This document shows, piece by piece, positions 10,211 through 18,127 of a stretch of DNA of 64,000 nt. Under the pieces are notes generated by a model. It saw nothing but the letters and a program-made list of their open reading frames with translations, had not been told where the DNA came from and made no database searches. The position numbers and the translations under genes are program-made. This stretch comes from Oceanisphaera arctica (GTDB lineage Bacteria > Pseudomonadota > Gammaproteobacteria > Enterobacterales > Aeromonadaceae). Numbering within the stretch: the stretch's first letter is position 1; each line of letters opens with the position of its first letter. The stretch spans positions 1-64,000 of the forward strand of contig NZ_MPZM01000009.1 of the NCBI RefSeq assembly GCF_002936955.1, in the 5' to 3' direction.

Positions 10211-11077
10211 ATGGTCGCGCTGAGCCACTGGCTAACCGCGGATTCGTCCGCCCTCTATCTTGTTGTTACCCTGCTCGGCCTGCTGGTGGGCAGCTTTTTG
10301 AATGTGGTGATCCATCGGCTGCCGCTGATGCTGCAACGCGACTGGCAGCAGGAGTGTGCCGAACTTAACGGCCAGCCACTTGCCGATGAACCGGCCTTCA
10401 ACCTCTGTGCTCCCCGCTCCCGCTGCCCCCATTGCCAGCATCAACTGAGCGCGCTCGACAATATTCCCCTGCTCAGCTGGCTCTGGCTACGCGGCCGCTG
10501 CCGCTATTGCCGGGCCGGAGTCAGCAAGCGTTATCCCCTGGTGGAGCTTTTCTCCGCGGCGCTGGCGGCGCTGGCCCTGTGGCGTTTCGGCGCCAGTCCG
10601 GAGCTGCTGGCGGCCATGTTGTTCAGCTGGGTCTTGCTGTGCATGACGCTGATCGACATCGACCATCTGCTGCTGCCCGACAACCTGACCCTGCCGCTGT
10701 TGTGGCTGGGGCTGCTGCTGAACATCAACGAACTGTTCGTGTCCCTGCACTCTGCCGTGCTGGGAGCCGCCCTCGGCTACGGCATACTGTGGAGCCTGTA
10801 TTGGCTGTTCAAGTTGGCCACCGGCAAGGAAGGCATGGGCTACGGCGACTTCAAGCTGCTGGCCGCCATCGGTGCCTGGTTTGGCTGGCAGGCGCTGCTG
10901 CCGGTGCTGTTGCTGGCGTCTCTGGTTGGCTCCGTGCTGGGACTGGCCCTGATGGCCAGCAAGCGACTGGGCGAAGACAGGGTACTGCCCTTCGGCCCGG
11001 CGCTGGCACTGGCCGGCTGGCTCTACCTGCTGTGGGGTGAGCAGATGATGGGCTGGTATTGGAATATGGCGCTGTGA
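10211..11077 (+). CDS. pilD: Prepilin leader peptidase / N-methyltransferase
   Basis: This 288-residue polytopic A24 aspartic peptidase removes the pilin leader and methylates the new N-terminal Phe. The N-terminal cytoplasmic zinc-binding domain shows two CxxC pairs, CPHC (about 71) and CRYC (about 97). The two catalytic aspartates lie in LIDIDHLLLPD and GYGDFKLL. It should process PilA and any minor pilins or type II pseudopilins in the cell. Its TGA overlaps the GTG start of coaE. Confidence 0.97.
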   Translation: MVALSHWLTADSSALYLVVTLLGLLVGSFLNVVIHRLPLMLQRDWQQECAELNGQPLADEPAFNLCAPRSRCPHCQHQLSALDNIPLLSWLWLRGRCRYCRAGVSKRYPLVELFSAALAALALWRFGASPELLAAMLFSWVLLCMTLIDIDHLLLPDNLTLPLLWLGLLLNINELFVSLHSAVLGAALGYGILWSLYWLFKLATGKEGMGYGDFKLLAAIGAWFGWQALLPVLLLASLVGSVLGLALMASKRLGEDRVLPFGPALALAGWLYLLWGEQMMGWYWNMAL

Positions 11078-11679
11078 CTTATATCGTGGGGCTGACCGGC
11101 GGCATCGGCAGCGGCAAGAGCACGGTGGCCGACTTTTTTGCCGAACTGGGCGTGGAAGTGGTGGATGCGGACATTATCGCCCGCGAGGTGGTGGCCCCGG
11201 GCGAGCCGGCGCTGGCCGCCATTGCCACCCGTTTCGGACTAGGGGTAATAGCGGAAGACGGCAGCCTAAACCGACGCGAACTGCGCCAGCGGGTATTCGG
11301 CAACCCGGCGGAAAAAGACTGGCTCAACGCCCTGCTGCATCCGCTGATCCGTGAGCACATGATATCGGCCTGCGCCGCCGCCCGCTCCCCTTATTGCCTG
11401 CTGGTGGTGCCGCTACTGGTAGAAAACAAGCTGACCAATTTGTGCCAGCGGGTACTGGTGGTGGATGTATCCGCCGAGCAGCAGCTGGCCCGCACCACAC
11501 TGCGCGATCAGGCCGATGCAGCCCAGATCCGCGCCATCATGGCCGCCCAGGCCAGCCGGGAACAACGTCTGGCCGCAGCCGATGATGTGATCGACAACAA
11601 GGACTCCGATTTCGAACGCATCAAGGCCGAGGTCAACCGGCTGCACCGGCAATATCTGGCTCTGGCGGGGGCCCTGTAG
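11074..11679 (+). CDS. coaE: Dephospho-CoA kinase
   Basis: This 201-residue P-loop kinase performs the last step of coenzyme A synthesis. The motif VGLTGGIGSGKST is at the N-terminus, followed by VVDADIIAREVV and LLHPLIREHM. I chose the GTG at 11074, which overlaps the pilD stop (GTGA) and matches the family N-terminus. An in-frame TTG further upstream has no support. In many relatives zapD and yacG follow coaE; here the next 160 bp hold only a palindromic repeat and then trmB on the opposite strand. Confidence 0.95.
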   Translation: MTYIVGLTGGIGSGKSTVADFFAELGVEVVDADIIAREVVAPGEPALAAIATRFGLGVIAEDGSLNRRELRQRVFGNPAEKDWLNALLHPLIREHMISACAAARSPYCLLVVPLLVENKLTNLCQRVLVVDVSAEQQLARTTLRDQADAAQIRAIMAAQASREQRLAAADDVIDNKDSDFERIKAEVNRLHRQYLALAGAL

Positions 11680-11699
11680 GCCCCGGTTTCGGGTTCGTT

Positions 11700-11830
11700 G
11701 TAGCTGCCGCTTTAGCTGGCAGGCTCTGCGTAGCAGAGCAATACCGACAACGCCGAACCGGCAGATAATGTGCAGAGCCTGAATATTTCCGAGTCGTTTG
11801 CAGATTTGCGCCGGCTAAAGCGGCGCCTAC
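11700..11830. repeat. 131-bp palindromic repeat with 21-bp terminal inverted ends
   Basis: The left end GTAGCTGCCGCTTTAGCTGGC (11700-11720) is inverted at 11810-11830 with four mismatches. An inner inverted pair (AGGCTCTGC at 11721 and GCAGAGCCT at 11772) and a local hairpin (CTCTGCGTAGCAGAG) let the whole unit fold. It lies between the convergent genes coaE and trmB, so it may also act as a bidirectional terminator. It contains no transposase and looks MITE-like. Confidence 0.8.
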
Positions 11831-11838
11831 AGCGATAA

Positions 11839-12564
11839 TTAATCGGTACGGGTAAAGATCAAATCCCATACGCCGTGGCCGAGACGGTGGCCGCGCTGTT
11901 CGAATTTGGTCAGCGGACGGTAGTCGGGTCTCGGCATATAATCGCCTTGTGCTGTGGCATTGGTATAGCCGGGGGCGGCATTCATTACTTCCAGCATATG
12001 CTCCGCGTAATTTTCCCAGTCGGTGGCCATATGGAATTCACCACCGACTTTCAGCTTGCTACGCAGCATTTCGACGAAGGCCGGCTGCACGATACGACGC
12101 TTGTGATGTCGGGTCTTGTGCCAGGGATCGGGGAAGAACAGCTGAACCCGGTCCAGACTCTGTTCGGGCAGCATCTGCTCGAACACTTCCACCGCGTCGT
12201 GACACATCACCCTCAGGTTGGTCAGCCCGGCTTCGGCCGCGCCCATCAAACAGGCACCTACGCCCGGGGTGTGTACTTCTATGCCGATAAAGTCCTGCTC
12301 CGGAGCCACGCGAGCCATTTCCACCAGCGAAGCGCCCATGCCGAAGCCAATTTCCAGCACCCGGGGAGCGACCCGGCCGAACACCGCATCCAGATCGAGC
12401 AACTCTGCACTGTATTCAACGCCCATCACCGGCCACTGCTCGGCCATGGCTTTTTCCTGCCCCTTGGTCAGGCGACCTTCACGACGCACAAAACTGCGGA
12501 TTTTGCGCTTGCGCAGTTCGTTTTCGGTTTGGTCGGGCTGGTCTGGCTGGTGTTCGTCTGTCAT
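11839..12564 (-). CDS. trmB: tRNA (guanine-N7)-methyltransferase
   Basis: This 241-residue SAM-dependent enzyme forms m7G46 in tRNA. Motifs include [16 protein letters not shown] at the start, [15 protein letters not shown] (SAM-binding motif I), [33 protein letters not shown] and the C-terminal [17 protein letters not shown]. The ATG at 12564 (MTDEHQPDQ) has GGAG upstream and gives normal length. A longer frame upstream is not conserved. It faces coaE convergently. Confidence 0.96.
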   Translation of the reverse strand: MTDEHQPDQPDQTENELRKRKIRSFVRREGRLTKGQEKAMAEQWPVMGVEYSAELLDLDAVFGRVAPRVLEIGFGMGASLVEMARVAPEQDFIGIEVHTPGVGACLMGAAEAGLTNLRVMCHDAVEVFEQMLPEQSLDRVQLFFPDPWHKTRHHKRRIVQPAFVEMLRSKLKVGGEFHMATDWENYAEHMLEVMNAAPGYTNATAQGDYMPRPDYRPLTKFEQRGHRLGHGVWDLIFTRTD

Positions 12565-12746
12565 CTTCTTTCTCCGGCGGGCTTGGGAAGGCGAATTATC
12601 CAAAGTTCGGCCCAAGGTGCAAGGCAAAAAAACAGCGCCAAGCGTCCGGCACCAAGCGCCGAGCTAACCCCTAACCGTGTTTTTGTCTGTTCTAGCGTCA
12701 TACCGAGCTTGCCTCGGTATCTTCCCTCAGGTAGCACTAAACCCAA

Positions 12747-12785
12747 GCCGCCACCCTGATTTTCGTCAGGGTGGCGGCCAGTTTT
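12747..12785 (-). terminator. Hairpin after the aminotransferase gene
   Basis: A perfect 13-bp stem GCCGCCACCCTGA/TCAGGGTGGCGGC surrounds a 6-base loop, between the stop of the aminotransferase and the trmB start. The T-run is short in both directions (TTTT on plus, GGGTTT on minus), so termination efficiency is uncertain. A smaller hairpin TACCGAG/CTCGGTA lies at 12701-12719. Confidence 0.6.
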
Positions 12786-12828
12786 GTCTCGAGCTTGGTG
12801 CCGGGCACCTAGAGCGCGGCGCTGGCTT

Positions 12829-14007
12829 TTAAAGCACCTGCCGGATCACGCGTCCCAGGCGGCTGATGCCTTCTTCGATGGTGGCCTCGTCGGCACCGGC
12901 GTAGCTCAGGCGGGCGGTATTCAGAATATCCGGACGCACATAGAAAGGCTGGCCGGGTACGAAGGCCACGTTTTCCTTGATGGCCAGATTGAACAGCGCC
13001 ATGGCATCGATATGCTGCGGCAGCTTCAGCCACAGGAACATGCCCCCTTCGGGACGAGTAAAATCGATGCCCGGGCAGTGCTTCAGCAATGCCTGTTCCA
13101 TTGCGATTTTCTGGCGGCCGTAAACGGTACGGATGCGGTCGATATGGTCATCCAGGTTGTTTTCCTGCAGATAAGCATGCAGCACCTGCTGTACGAAGCC
13201 GTTGGTATGCAGATCTGCGGCTTGCTTGGCTATGGTCACCTTCTGGCGTAGCCAGTCCGGCACCAGCATCCAGCCCAGACGGAACGAAGGAACCACCACC
13301 TTGGAGAAGGAGCCCATCAGCACCACGTTCTCTGGCGCCAGCTTGGCGATGGGCGGCAGGTGCTCGCCCTCGAAGCGCAGCTCGCCATAAGGGTTGTCTT
13401 CGATCATCAGCACGTTGTGCTTGATCAGTCGATCGGCAACCGCCTGGCGATTTTCCCGGCTGTAGCTAAGGCCGGTCGGGTTCTGGAAGTTGGTCACACC
13501 ATAGAGCAGGCGGGCATGGTCGGGCTGGGCCAGCAATGCATCCAGCTCGTTCAGATCCAGGCCGTCATCATTCAGAGCCACACCCTGAAAGTTGGGCTGA
13601 TAAACCGACAGCGCCTGAATGGCACCCAGATAGCCCGGCTCTTCGATGATCAGGTTATCACCTTCGTTGACCAGCACCTTACCCAACAGATCCAGCGCCT
13701 GCTGAGAACCGTTGGTGATCAGGATATTATCGGGTGATACCCGCATGCCATGCTGCTGAAAATACCGCTCGGCAATATATTCCCGCAATGGTGCAAAGCC
13801 TTCGGTGGCGGAATATTGCAGGGCGCCATTGCCCTTGTTCTGCAGCACCCGAGCGCTGGCGACGGCCAACTCTTCATTGGGGAAAAAAGCCGGGTTGGGT
13901 AAACCACCGGCAAAGGAGATCACTTCCGGGTTAACCGCGACCTTGAGAATTTCACGGATGAAGGACGGCTCTACCTTGGCAAAGCGCTGGGCAAAAAAGG
14001 GCTGCAT
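12829..14007 (-). CDS. PLP-dependent class I/II aminotransferase (2-aminoadipate transaminase-like)
   Basis: This 392-residue fold type I aminotransferase resembles the stand-alone domain of MocR-type proteins and 2-aminoadipate/valine transaminases. Visible landmarks are ISFAGGLPNPAFFP, the ITNGSQQALDLLGK glycine-rich turn, NFQNPTGLSYS, IEDNPYGELRF with the cofactor-binding Asp at 204, and the Schiff-base lysine in GSFSKVVVPSFRLGW (Lys236). There is no N-terminal DNA-binding domain. I start at ATG 14007 because the upstream frame has only a TTG. Substrate specificity cannot be told from sequence. Confidence 0.88.
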   Translation of the reverse strand: MQPFFAQRFAKVEPSFIREILKVAVNPEVISFAGGLPNPAFFPNEELAVASARVLQNKGNGALQYSATEGFAPLREYIAERYFQQHGMRVSPDNILITNGSQQALDLLGKVLVNEGDNLIIEEPGYLGAIQALSVYQPNFQGVALNDDGLDLNELDALLAQPDHARLLYGVTNFQNPTGLSYSRENRQAVADRLIKHNVLMIEDNPYGELRFEGEHLPPIAKLAPENVVLMGSFSKVVVPSFRLGWMLVPDWLRQKVTIAKQAADLHTNGFVQQVLHAYLQENNLDDHIDRIRTVYGRQKIAMEQALLKHCPGIDFTRPEGGMFLWLKLPQHIDAMALFNLAIKENVAFVPGQPFYVRPDILNTARLSYAGADEATIEEGISRLGRVIRQVL

Positions 14008-14229
14008 AGGAGTCTCTCTGAAAACGGGCTTGGCGGGCGCCAATAAAACTCTTCTTTTGTATCAGAAAACAGTCAAATAACAAACCGTCAACCGCAAAAG
14101 AGTGTCTTTAACAGCGTCGTCATCTTCTGTAAACCGGCAGTAACGGCATCCCATGCCTATGTTGGCCGGTTTGCACTGCCTGCCCCGCTGTGTTCTGATC
14201 CCGCCATTCATTTTTATGCAGTCAATATT

Positions 14230-15288
14230 GTGAACACAGCCTCTTTTGCCGAACGCGTGCTGGCCTGGTATGAGCAGCATGGTCGTAAAACCCTGCCCTG
14301 GCAGCAGGATAAAACCCCTTATCGGGTCTGGGTATCCGAGATCATGCTGCAGCAAACCCAGGTGACCACAGTCATCCCCTATTATCGGCGGTTTATGGCG
14401 CGTTTTCCCGATGTGGTGAGCCTGGCCGACGCCGCACAGGATGAGGTGCTGCACCTGTGGACCGGGTTGGGCTACTACGCCCGCGCTCGCAATCTGCACA
14501 AGGCCGCCCAGGTGATTCGGGACCATTATCGGGGGAATTTTCCCGCACGCTTCGAAGAAGTGCTCGGGTTGCCGGGCATAGGCCGCTCCACCGCCGGGGC
14601 CGTGTTATCGCTCTCGCTCGGCCAGCATCACGGCATTCTGGACGGCAACGTCAAACGCGTGCTGGCCCGCTGGCTGGCACAACAAGGCTGGCCCGGTAAA
14701 AAAGAAGTGGAAAACGCGCTCTGGCAACAGGTTGAGCAGCTGACACCGCAGCATGGGGTAACACAATATAATCAGGCGATGATGGACTTGGGCGCCACCA
14801 TCTGTACCCGCTCCAAACCCAAGTGCGAGCTATGCCCGGTACAGGATGACTGCCAGGCGCGGGCGCTCGGCACCCCGACCGCCTTCCCTCATTCCAAGCC
14901 GAAAAAAACCGTGCAACCGGAAAAGCAGTCCTGTTTTCTGTTACTCCAACAGGGCAATCACATCCTGCTGGTACAGCGCCCCCCTCTGGGATTATGGGGC
15001 GGTCTCTATTGTTTTCCCGAATTTAATGACGAACAGGAACTCAGAACCTGGCTCAAGCGCTATCCACAAGCGTCCGAGCCCCGCCTCCTGCCCGGCTTTC
15101 GCCATACCTTCAGCCATTTTCACCTGGATATCGAGCCCTGGCTGGTAGAATTACCCCGGATACCGGACGAGGTCATGGCCGGAGCAGAACGACTTTGGTA
15201 TAACTTGCAGCAACCGGCGTCGGTCGGCCTGGCGGCTGCCACCCAAAAGCTGCTCGCCTACCCGCAACTGCAAGAGAGGAATTTATGA
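14230..15288 (+). CDS. mutY: Adenine DNA glycosylase MutY
   Basis: The 352-residue enzyme removes adenine mispaired with 8-oxoguanine. It has a helix-hairpin-helix-GPD core (catalytic Glu37 in [10 protein letters not shown], then [11 protein letters not shown] and [11 protein letters not shown]) and a [4Fe-4S] cluster motif C-x6-C-x2-C-x5-C ([17 protein letters not shown]). A C-terminal NUDIX-like domain (about 230-345) follows and recognises 8-oxoG. The start is GTG 14230 with no clear Shine-Dalgarno. An out-of-frame ATG just upstream opens a five-codon ORF (MQSIL) whose stop TGA overlaps the GTG, so translation could be coupled to it. Its stop overlaps the yggX ATG. Confidence 0.97.
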   Translation: MNTASFAERVLAWYEQHGRKTLPWQQDKTPYRVWVSEIMLQQTQVTTVIPYYRRFMARFPDVVSLADAAQDEVLHLWTGLGYYARARNLHKAAQVIRDHYRGNFPARFEEVLGLPGIGRSTAGAVLSLSLGQHHGILDGNVKRVLARWLAQQGWPGKKEVENALWQQVEQLTPQHGVTQYNQAMMDLGATICTRSKPKCELCPVQDDCQARALGTPTAFPHSKPKKTVQPEKQSCFLLLQQGNHILLVQRPPLGLWGGLYCFPEFNDEQELRTWLKRYPQASEPRLLPGFRHTFSHFHLDIEPWLVELPRIPDEVMAGAERLWYNLQQPASVGLAAATQKLLAYPQLQERNL

Positions 15289-15560
15289 GTCGTACTATTT
15301 TTTGCCAGCGTTTACAGAAAGAGGCCGAAGGGCTGGATTTTCAACTCTACCCGGGAGATCTGGGTAAGCGCATCTATGAAAACATCTCCAAGGAGGCCTG
15401 GGCCGGCTGGCAGCAGAAGCAAACCATGCTGATCAACGAGAAGAAGCTCAACATGATGAATACCGAGCACCGCCAACTGCTTGAGCAGGAAATGGTCGCC
15501 TATCTTTTTGAAGGCGCCGACGTAAAAGTGGATGGGTATACTCCCCCTTCCGCAGACTAA
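15285..15560 (+). CDS. yggX: Probable Fe(2+)-trafficking protein YggX
   Basis: The 91-residue protein matches the YggX family along its length: [19 protein letters not shown] with the conserved Cys7, [18 protein letters not shown], and [20 protein letters not shown]. It is linked to iron-sulfur cluster protection against oxidation and commonly follows mutY. Here the ATG overlaps the mutY stop (ATGA), indicating coupled translation. This fits the iron-sulfur cluster in MutY. Confidence 0.96.
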   Translation: MSRTIFCQRLQKEAEGLDFQLYPGDLGKRIYENISKEAWAGWQQKQTMLINEKKLNMMNTEHRQLLEQEMVAYLFEGADVKVDGYTPPSAD

Positions 15561-15614
15561 ATCACCGCTTTGTTCAAGGCTTGAGCGAACACGCTTGAGC
15601 CTCTTAAAAAGCGG

Positions 15615-15643
15615 TTGACTTGAATGGGTCAATCTTATCTAAT
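15615..15643 (+). promoter_or_regulatory. Promoter of the tRNA-Phe/tRNA-Thr array
   Basis: TTGACT, a 17-bp spacer and TCTAAT lie directly upstream of the first tRNA-Phe. They are followed by a GC-rich discriminator (GACGCCCC), typical of stringently controlled stable-RNA promoters. Confidence 0.8.
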
Positions 15644-15654
15644 GACGCCCCGTT

Positions 15655-15730
15655 GCCCAGATAGCTCAGTCGGTAGAGCAGGGGATTGAAAATCCCCGTG
15701 TCGGCGGTTCGATTCCGTCTCTGGGCACCA
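15655..15730 (+). tRNA. tRNA-Phe(GAA), copy 1
   Basis: A complete 76-nt cloverleaf with encoded CCA. The acceptor GCCCAGA pairs with TCTGGGC, the anticodon arm is GGGGA-TTGAAAA-TCCCC with anticodon GAA, and the T arm contains GTTCGATTC. It is identical to copies 2 and 3. Confidence 0.98.
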
Positions 15731-15791
15731 TATTTCAAGCAATAAGTTTCGAAAACAAGTTTCAAAGTGCTCTTGTAAAAGATCACGTAAA

Positions 15792-15867
15792 GCCCAGATA
15801 GCTCAGTCGGTAGAGCAGGGGATTGAAAATCCCCGTGTCGGCGGTTCGATTCCGTCTCTGGGCACCA
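15792..15867 (+). tRNA. tRNA-Phe(GAA), copy 2
   Basis: Identical 76-nt copy of the first tRNA-Phe, separated from it by a 61-bp AT-rich spacer and presumably co-transcribed. Confidence 0.98.
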
Positions 15868-15896
15868 TTTTCGGTGCTTTTATATAAAAGTCCAAA

Positions 15897-15972
15897 GCCC
15901 AGATAGCTCAGTCGGTAGAGCAGGGGATTGAAAATCCCCGTGTCGGCGGTTCGATTCCGTCTCTGGGCACCA
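15897..15972 (+). tRNA. tRNA-Phe(GAA), copy 3
   Basis: Identical third copy. Its last 56 nt belong to the 189-bp direct repeat that recurs at 20559. It is therefore the likely parent of the truncated tRNA-Phe at the right border of the accessory segment. Confidence 0.98.
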
Positions 15973-15992
15973 TTTTAAAGCAAGTGCTAGAA

Positions 15993-16068
<76 letters not shown>

Positions 16069-16072
16069 TTTA

Positions 16073-16097
16073 AACCAGCCTCCGCGCTGGTTTTTTT
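16073..16097 (+). terminator. Rho-independent terminator of the tRNA array
   Basis: The stem AACCAGC/GCTGGTT with a 6-base loop is followed by a run of T. It ends the Phe-Phe-Phe-Thr transcript and is duplicated at 20715-20739. Confidence 0.92.
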
Positions 16098-16105
16098 GTG
16101 TCTGC

Positions 16106-16460
16106 AATAAATATCTTCCTGCCCTGCCCTGCCCCACTCTGCACAAATGTCACTCCGGTCCCTCTCCGGTTCTGACACCCTTTATCTTGCTCATCTTTCA
16201 AAAATTTTTCCCGTTTGCTATCAGATACCCTCTCTCTATCGGCACATGGCTCCCCCACGCTATGCCCTCCCCCCAAAAAATCCCGTCACTCTGTCTTTTG
16301 GCATTTCCGCCGCTCAAATCAATCCAGAAATGAACGTAATATCCTGCCCCGTAGCTCCGGTCCACACTCCGGTCGGTGCTACCCGCATCAACAGCATCTT
16401 CAAGCACATATTACTTCCTTGAGTTCGTGTTGAGCTCTTCAACCTCAAGAGGAAATAAAT
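16106..16460. promoter_or_regulatory. Non-coding left end of the accessory segment with paired CTCCGGT repeats
   Basis: No gene is supported in these 355 bp. The plus strand is unusually pyrimidine-rich. The heptamer CTCCGGT occurs four times as two pairs: 16153 and 16164 (11 bp apart), and 16355 and 16367 (12 bp apart). This spacing is about one helical turn, as expected for a DNA-binding protein that contacts one face. They could be binding sites for a recombinase, replication or regulatory protein of the lost or parental element. The function is unknown. Confidence 0.45.
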
Positions 16461-16646
16461 ATGAGTCCATTCGTCAGTGCCATCACCGTTAGCGGCAATA
16501 GCCTGTCAGTCAAGCCCAGCAGCTCAGGAGCCGTCAAGGGCGTCATGGTTGGTGCATCGGCAGGGAAATACTTTGGTCCCGCTGGTATCGTCGTGGGCGG
16601 CCTTGTCGGTGGCTTGGCCGGTGCCATCCTCGGTGAAGAAGATTAA
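16461..16646 (+). CDS. Small glycine-zipper membrane peptide, unknown function
   Basis: I do not recognise this 61-residue protein. A polar N-terminal third (MSPFVSAITVSGNSLSVKPSSSG) is followed by one strongly hydrophobic, glycine-rich segment with repeated GxxxG/GG steps (GVMVGASAGKYFGPAGIVVG, then GLVGGLAGAILG) and an acidic tail EED. Such zippers favour membrane helix packing and occur in pore-forming peptides, holins and small envelope proteins. There is no signal peptidase site or double-glycine leader. The ribosome binding site AAGAGGAAATAAATATG is strong. Its stop TAA overlaps the Shine-Dalgarno of the next gene, so the two are very likely co-translated. Confidence 0.7.
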   Translation: MSPFVSAITVSGNSLSVKPSSSGAVKGVMVGASAGKYFGPAGIVVGGLVGGLAGAILGEED

Positions 16647-16656
16647 GGAGGTCGTG

Positions 16657-17100
16657 ATGTGCGATTACCCTGAGTTCCTTGAAGAAGGAAAATTCTCAAC
16701 CCTCACCGCATTGCGGGAAGTATCCGCAGCCCTCACCGTTCAAAGCCAACTACTGTCGGAGCTTGCCGAGCATGGCCACTACGTTCCTGAAACCCTGCCA
16801 TCCGACCAGCAAGTTATCCTGCTGGTTATCAAGCTCGCCTACTGCGGAGTCAGCAAAGAACTGCTGCATCGACCTGTGAGTATCGACGTGCACAAGGTCA
16901 GCTACACCGGATTCAGTGTGAGGGACTGGGACAGCGGCAATATCATTGATTCATGGCAGACCGAAGACGGTGATGTGTTCGATGTGAACTGTGCGGAAGA
17001 TGCCGTGTTCTGGCTTCCCCTGCCTGAGCATTGGCAAACCGTTATCTGGCAAGGCTGGGGATTTCCGTTTGCCGCTCTCCGGCCCGATGTGCCTGTATGA
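16657..17100 (+). CDS. Hypothetical acidic cytoplasmic protein coupled to the glycine-zipper peptide
   Basis: This is a 147-residue acidic protein without signal peptide or membrane segment, and I do not recognise the family. It has a predicted helical N-terminal half (LTALREVSAALTVQSQLLSE) and an aromatic-rich C-terminal half (FWLPLPEHWQTVIWQGWGFP). ATG 16657 lies 5 bp after a perfect AAGGAGG that overlaps the stop of the upstream gene; GTG 16654 is too close. The frame is open further upstream but would overlap the zipper gene. The pair layout (small membrane-active peptide plus soluble partner) would fit toxin/immunity or a phage accessory pair. That is inference only. Confidence 0.7.
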   Translation: MCDYPEFLEEGKFSTLTALREVSAALTVQSQLLSELAEHGHYVPETLPSDQQVILLVIKLAYCGVSKELLHRPVSIDVHKVSYTGFSVRDWDSGNIIDSWQTEDGDVFDVNCAEDAVFWLPLPEHWQTVIWQGWGFPFAALRPDVPV

Positions 17101-17251
17101 AGCATCTGGCATTTCGTGACGACGCAACGCCGCCATGTCTCTACGTTCCCACCGATTGGTCAAACCCCGAGGTATCTCATGACTAGGGGGTGTTCTCATT
17201 TGAAATATTTGGCTTCATTAGATACCCTTTGTGCATTTGAGGTATCTGCTG

Positions 17252-17620
17252 ATGAGGCACTACTGGCTACGAGATGACCAATGGGAGCGTATCAAAGATC
17301 TTCTACCTGGCAAGACCATCGATAGAGGAGTAACCGCTCGTGATAACCGTCTGTTTGTCGAAGCGGTACTCTGGATTGCACGAACCGGTTCGCCTTGGCG
17401 GGATTTACCCGAGTTCTATGGCCATTGGCATCGAGTTTACGTTCGTTATAGCCGTTGGTCGCACAAAGGAGTCTGGCTCAAGATAATGGAATCGTTATCA
17501 GAAGATGCTGATTTTGAACAACTCATGGTCGACGGCAGCATCGTCCGTGTTCATCACCACGGGGCAGCAAAAAAACAGCGCAAGACGCCGAAGCCATGGG
17601 AAAATCCAGAGGTGGACTGA
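17252..17620 (+). CDS. IS5-family transposase, ORF A (N-terminal half)
   Basis: The product begins MRHYWLRDDQWERIKDLLPG, contains LWIARTGSPWRDLPEFYGHW and ends after KPWENPEVD. The first catalytic Asp is in LMVDGSIVRVH. Alone it lacks the rest of the catalytic core. A run of seven A (17569-17575) in the codons GCA GCA AAA AAA CAG is a classical -1 slippery site, allowing fusion to ORF B. A GTG seven codons upstream (17231) is possible as start. Confidence 0.9.
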   Translation: MRHYWLRDDQWERIKDLLPGKTIDRGVTARDNRLFVEAVLWIARTGSPWRDLPEFYGHWHRVYVRYSRWSHKGVWLKIMESLSEDADFEQLMVDGSIVRVHHHGAAKKQRKTPKPWENPEVD

Positions 17621-18003
17621 CAACCAAAATACATGCAGCCGTTGATGCTTTGGGCAATCCCGTGCGCTTACTGTTAACCCCGGGACAAGCCTCAGAGTAT
17701 GGTCAAGCGGAGGCACTATTGGATGGTTTTACGCCTGACCAGGTCTTGGCTGATAAGGGTTATGATTCAGACGCGTTTGTTGAAAGCATTCAGCGTGTTG
17801 GAGCTGAAGCGGTCATTCCATCAAGAAAGAACCGCCAACAACCGAGGCCGTTGGATCGACATATCTACAAAGATCGCAACTTGGTAGAGCGTTTTTTCCA
17901 GAAATTGAAGCAATTTCGTCGGATAGCGACGAGATACGAACGACTGGCGAAAAACTACCAGTCGATGTTGAGTCTCGTATCAGCAGTTATCTGGCTGGCA
18001 TAA
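17596..18003 (+). CDS. IS5-family transposase, ORF B (C-terminal half, frameshift product)
   Basis: The -1 frame carries the remainder of the DDE domain: RGGLTTKIHAAVDALGNP, the second Asp in VLADKGYDSDAF, and the Glu in NLVERFFQKLKQFRRIATRYE. The frame is already open upstream at the A7 site, reading KKTAQDAEAMGKSRGG. The ATG at 17596 is therefore probably internal to the fusion protein rather than a real start. Confidence 0.88.
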   Translation: MGKSRGGLTTKIHAAVDALGNPVRLLLTPGQASEYGQAEALLDGFTPDQVLADKGYDSDAFVESIQRVGAEAVIPSRKNRQQPRPLDRHIYKDRNLVERFFQKLKQFRRIATRYERLAKNYQSMLSLVSAVIWLA

Positions 18004-18127
18004 TTGAGAACACCCCCTATTCACCCGTCATTTAGTGATTGCTTTACCCCTTATAGCACTGAGTGCGCTCTATTTGATAGAACCACTAAAATACAAACTG
18101 TAAAATAGGTTTTTTATTTAGTATTCT

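Larger units (their letters stand above)
17186..18017 (+). mobile_element. IS5-family insertion sequence (IS427-like group), apparently intact
   Basis: An 832-bp element with terminal inverted repeats beginning GGGGGTGTTCTCA at both ends and a TA dinucleotide on each side, the short target duplication used by this group. It carries one transposase split into two overlapping frames joined by a probable -1 frameshift at A7 (17569-17575). All three DDE residues can be found, so it may be active. Confidence 0.92.

Noticed and set aside
12565..12627. Upstream extension of trmB
   Set aside because: The ATG at 12564 has a ribosome binding site and matches the family start; the extension is not conserved.
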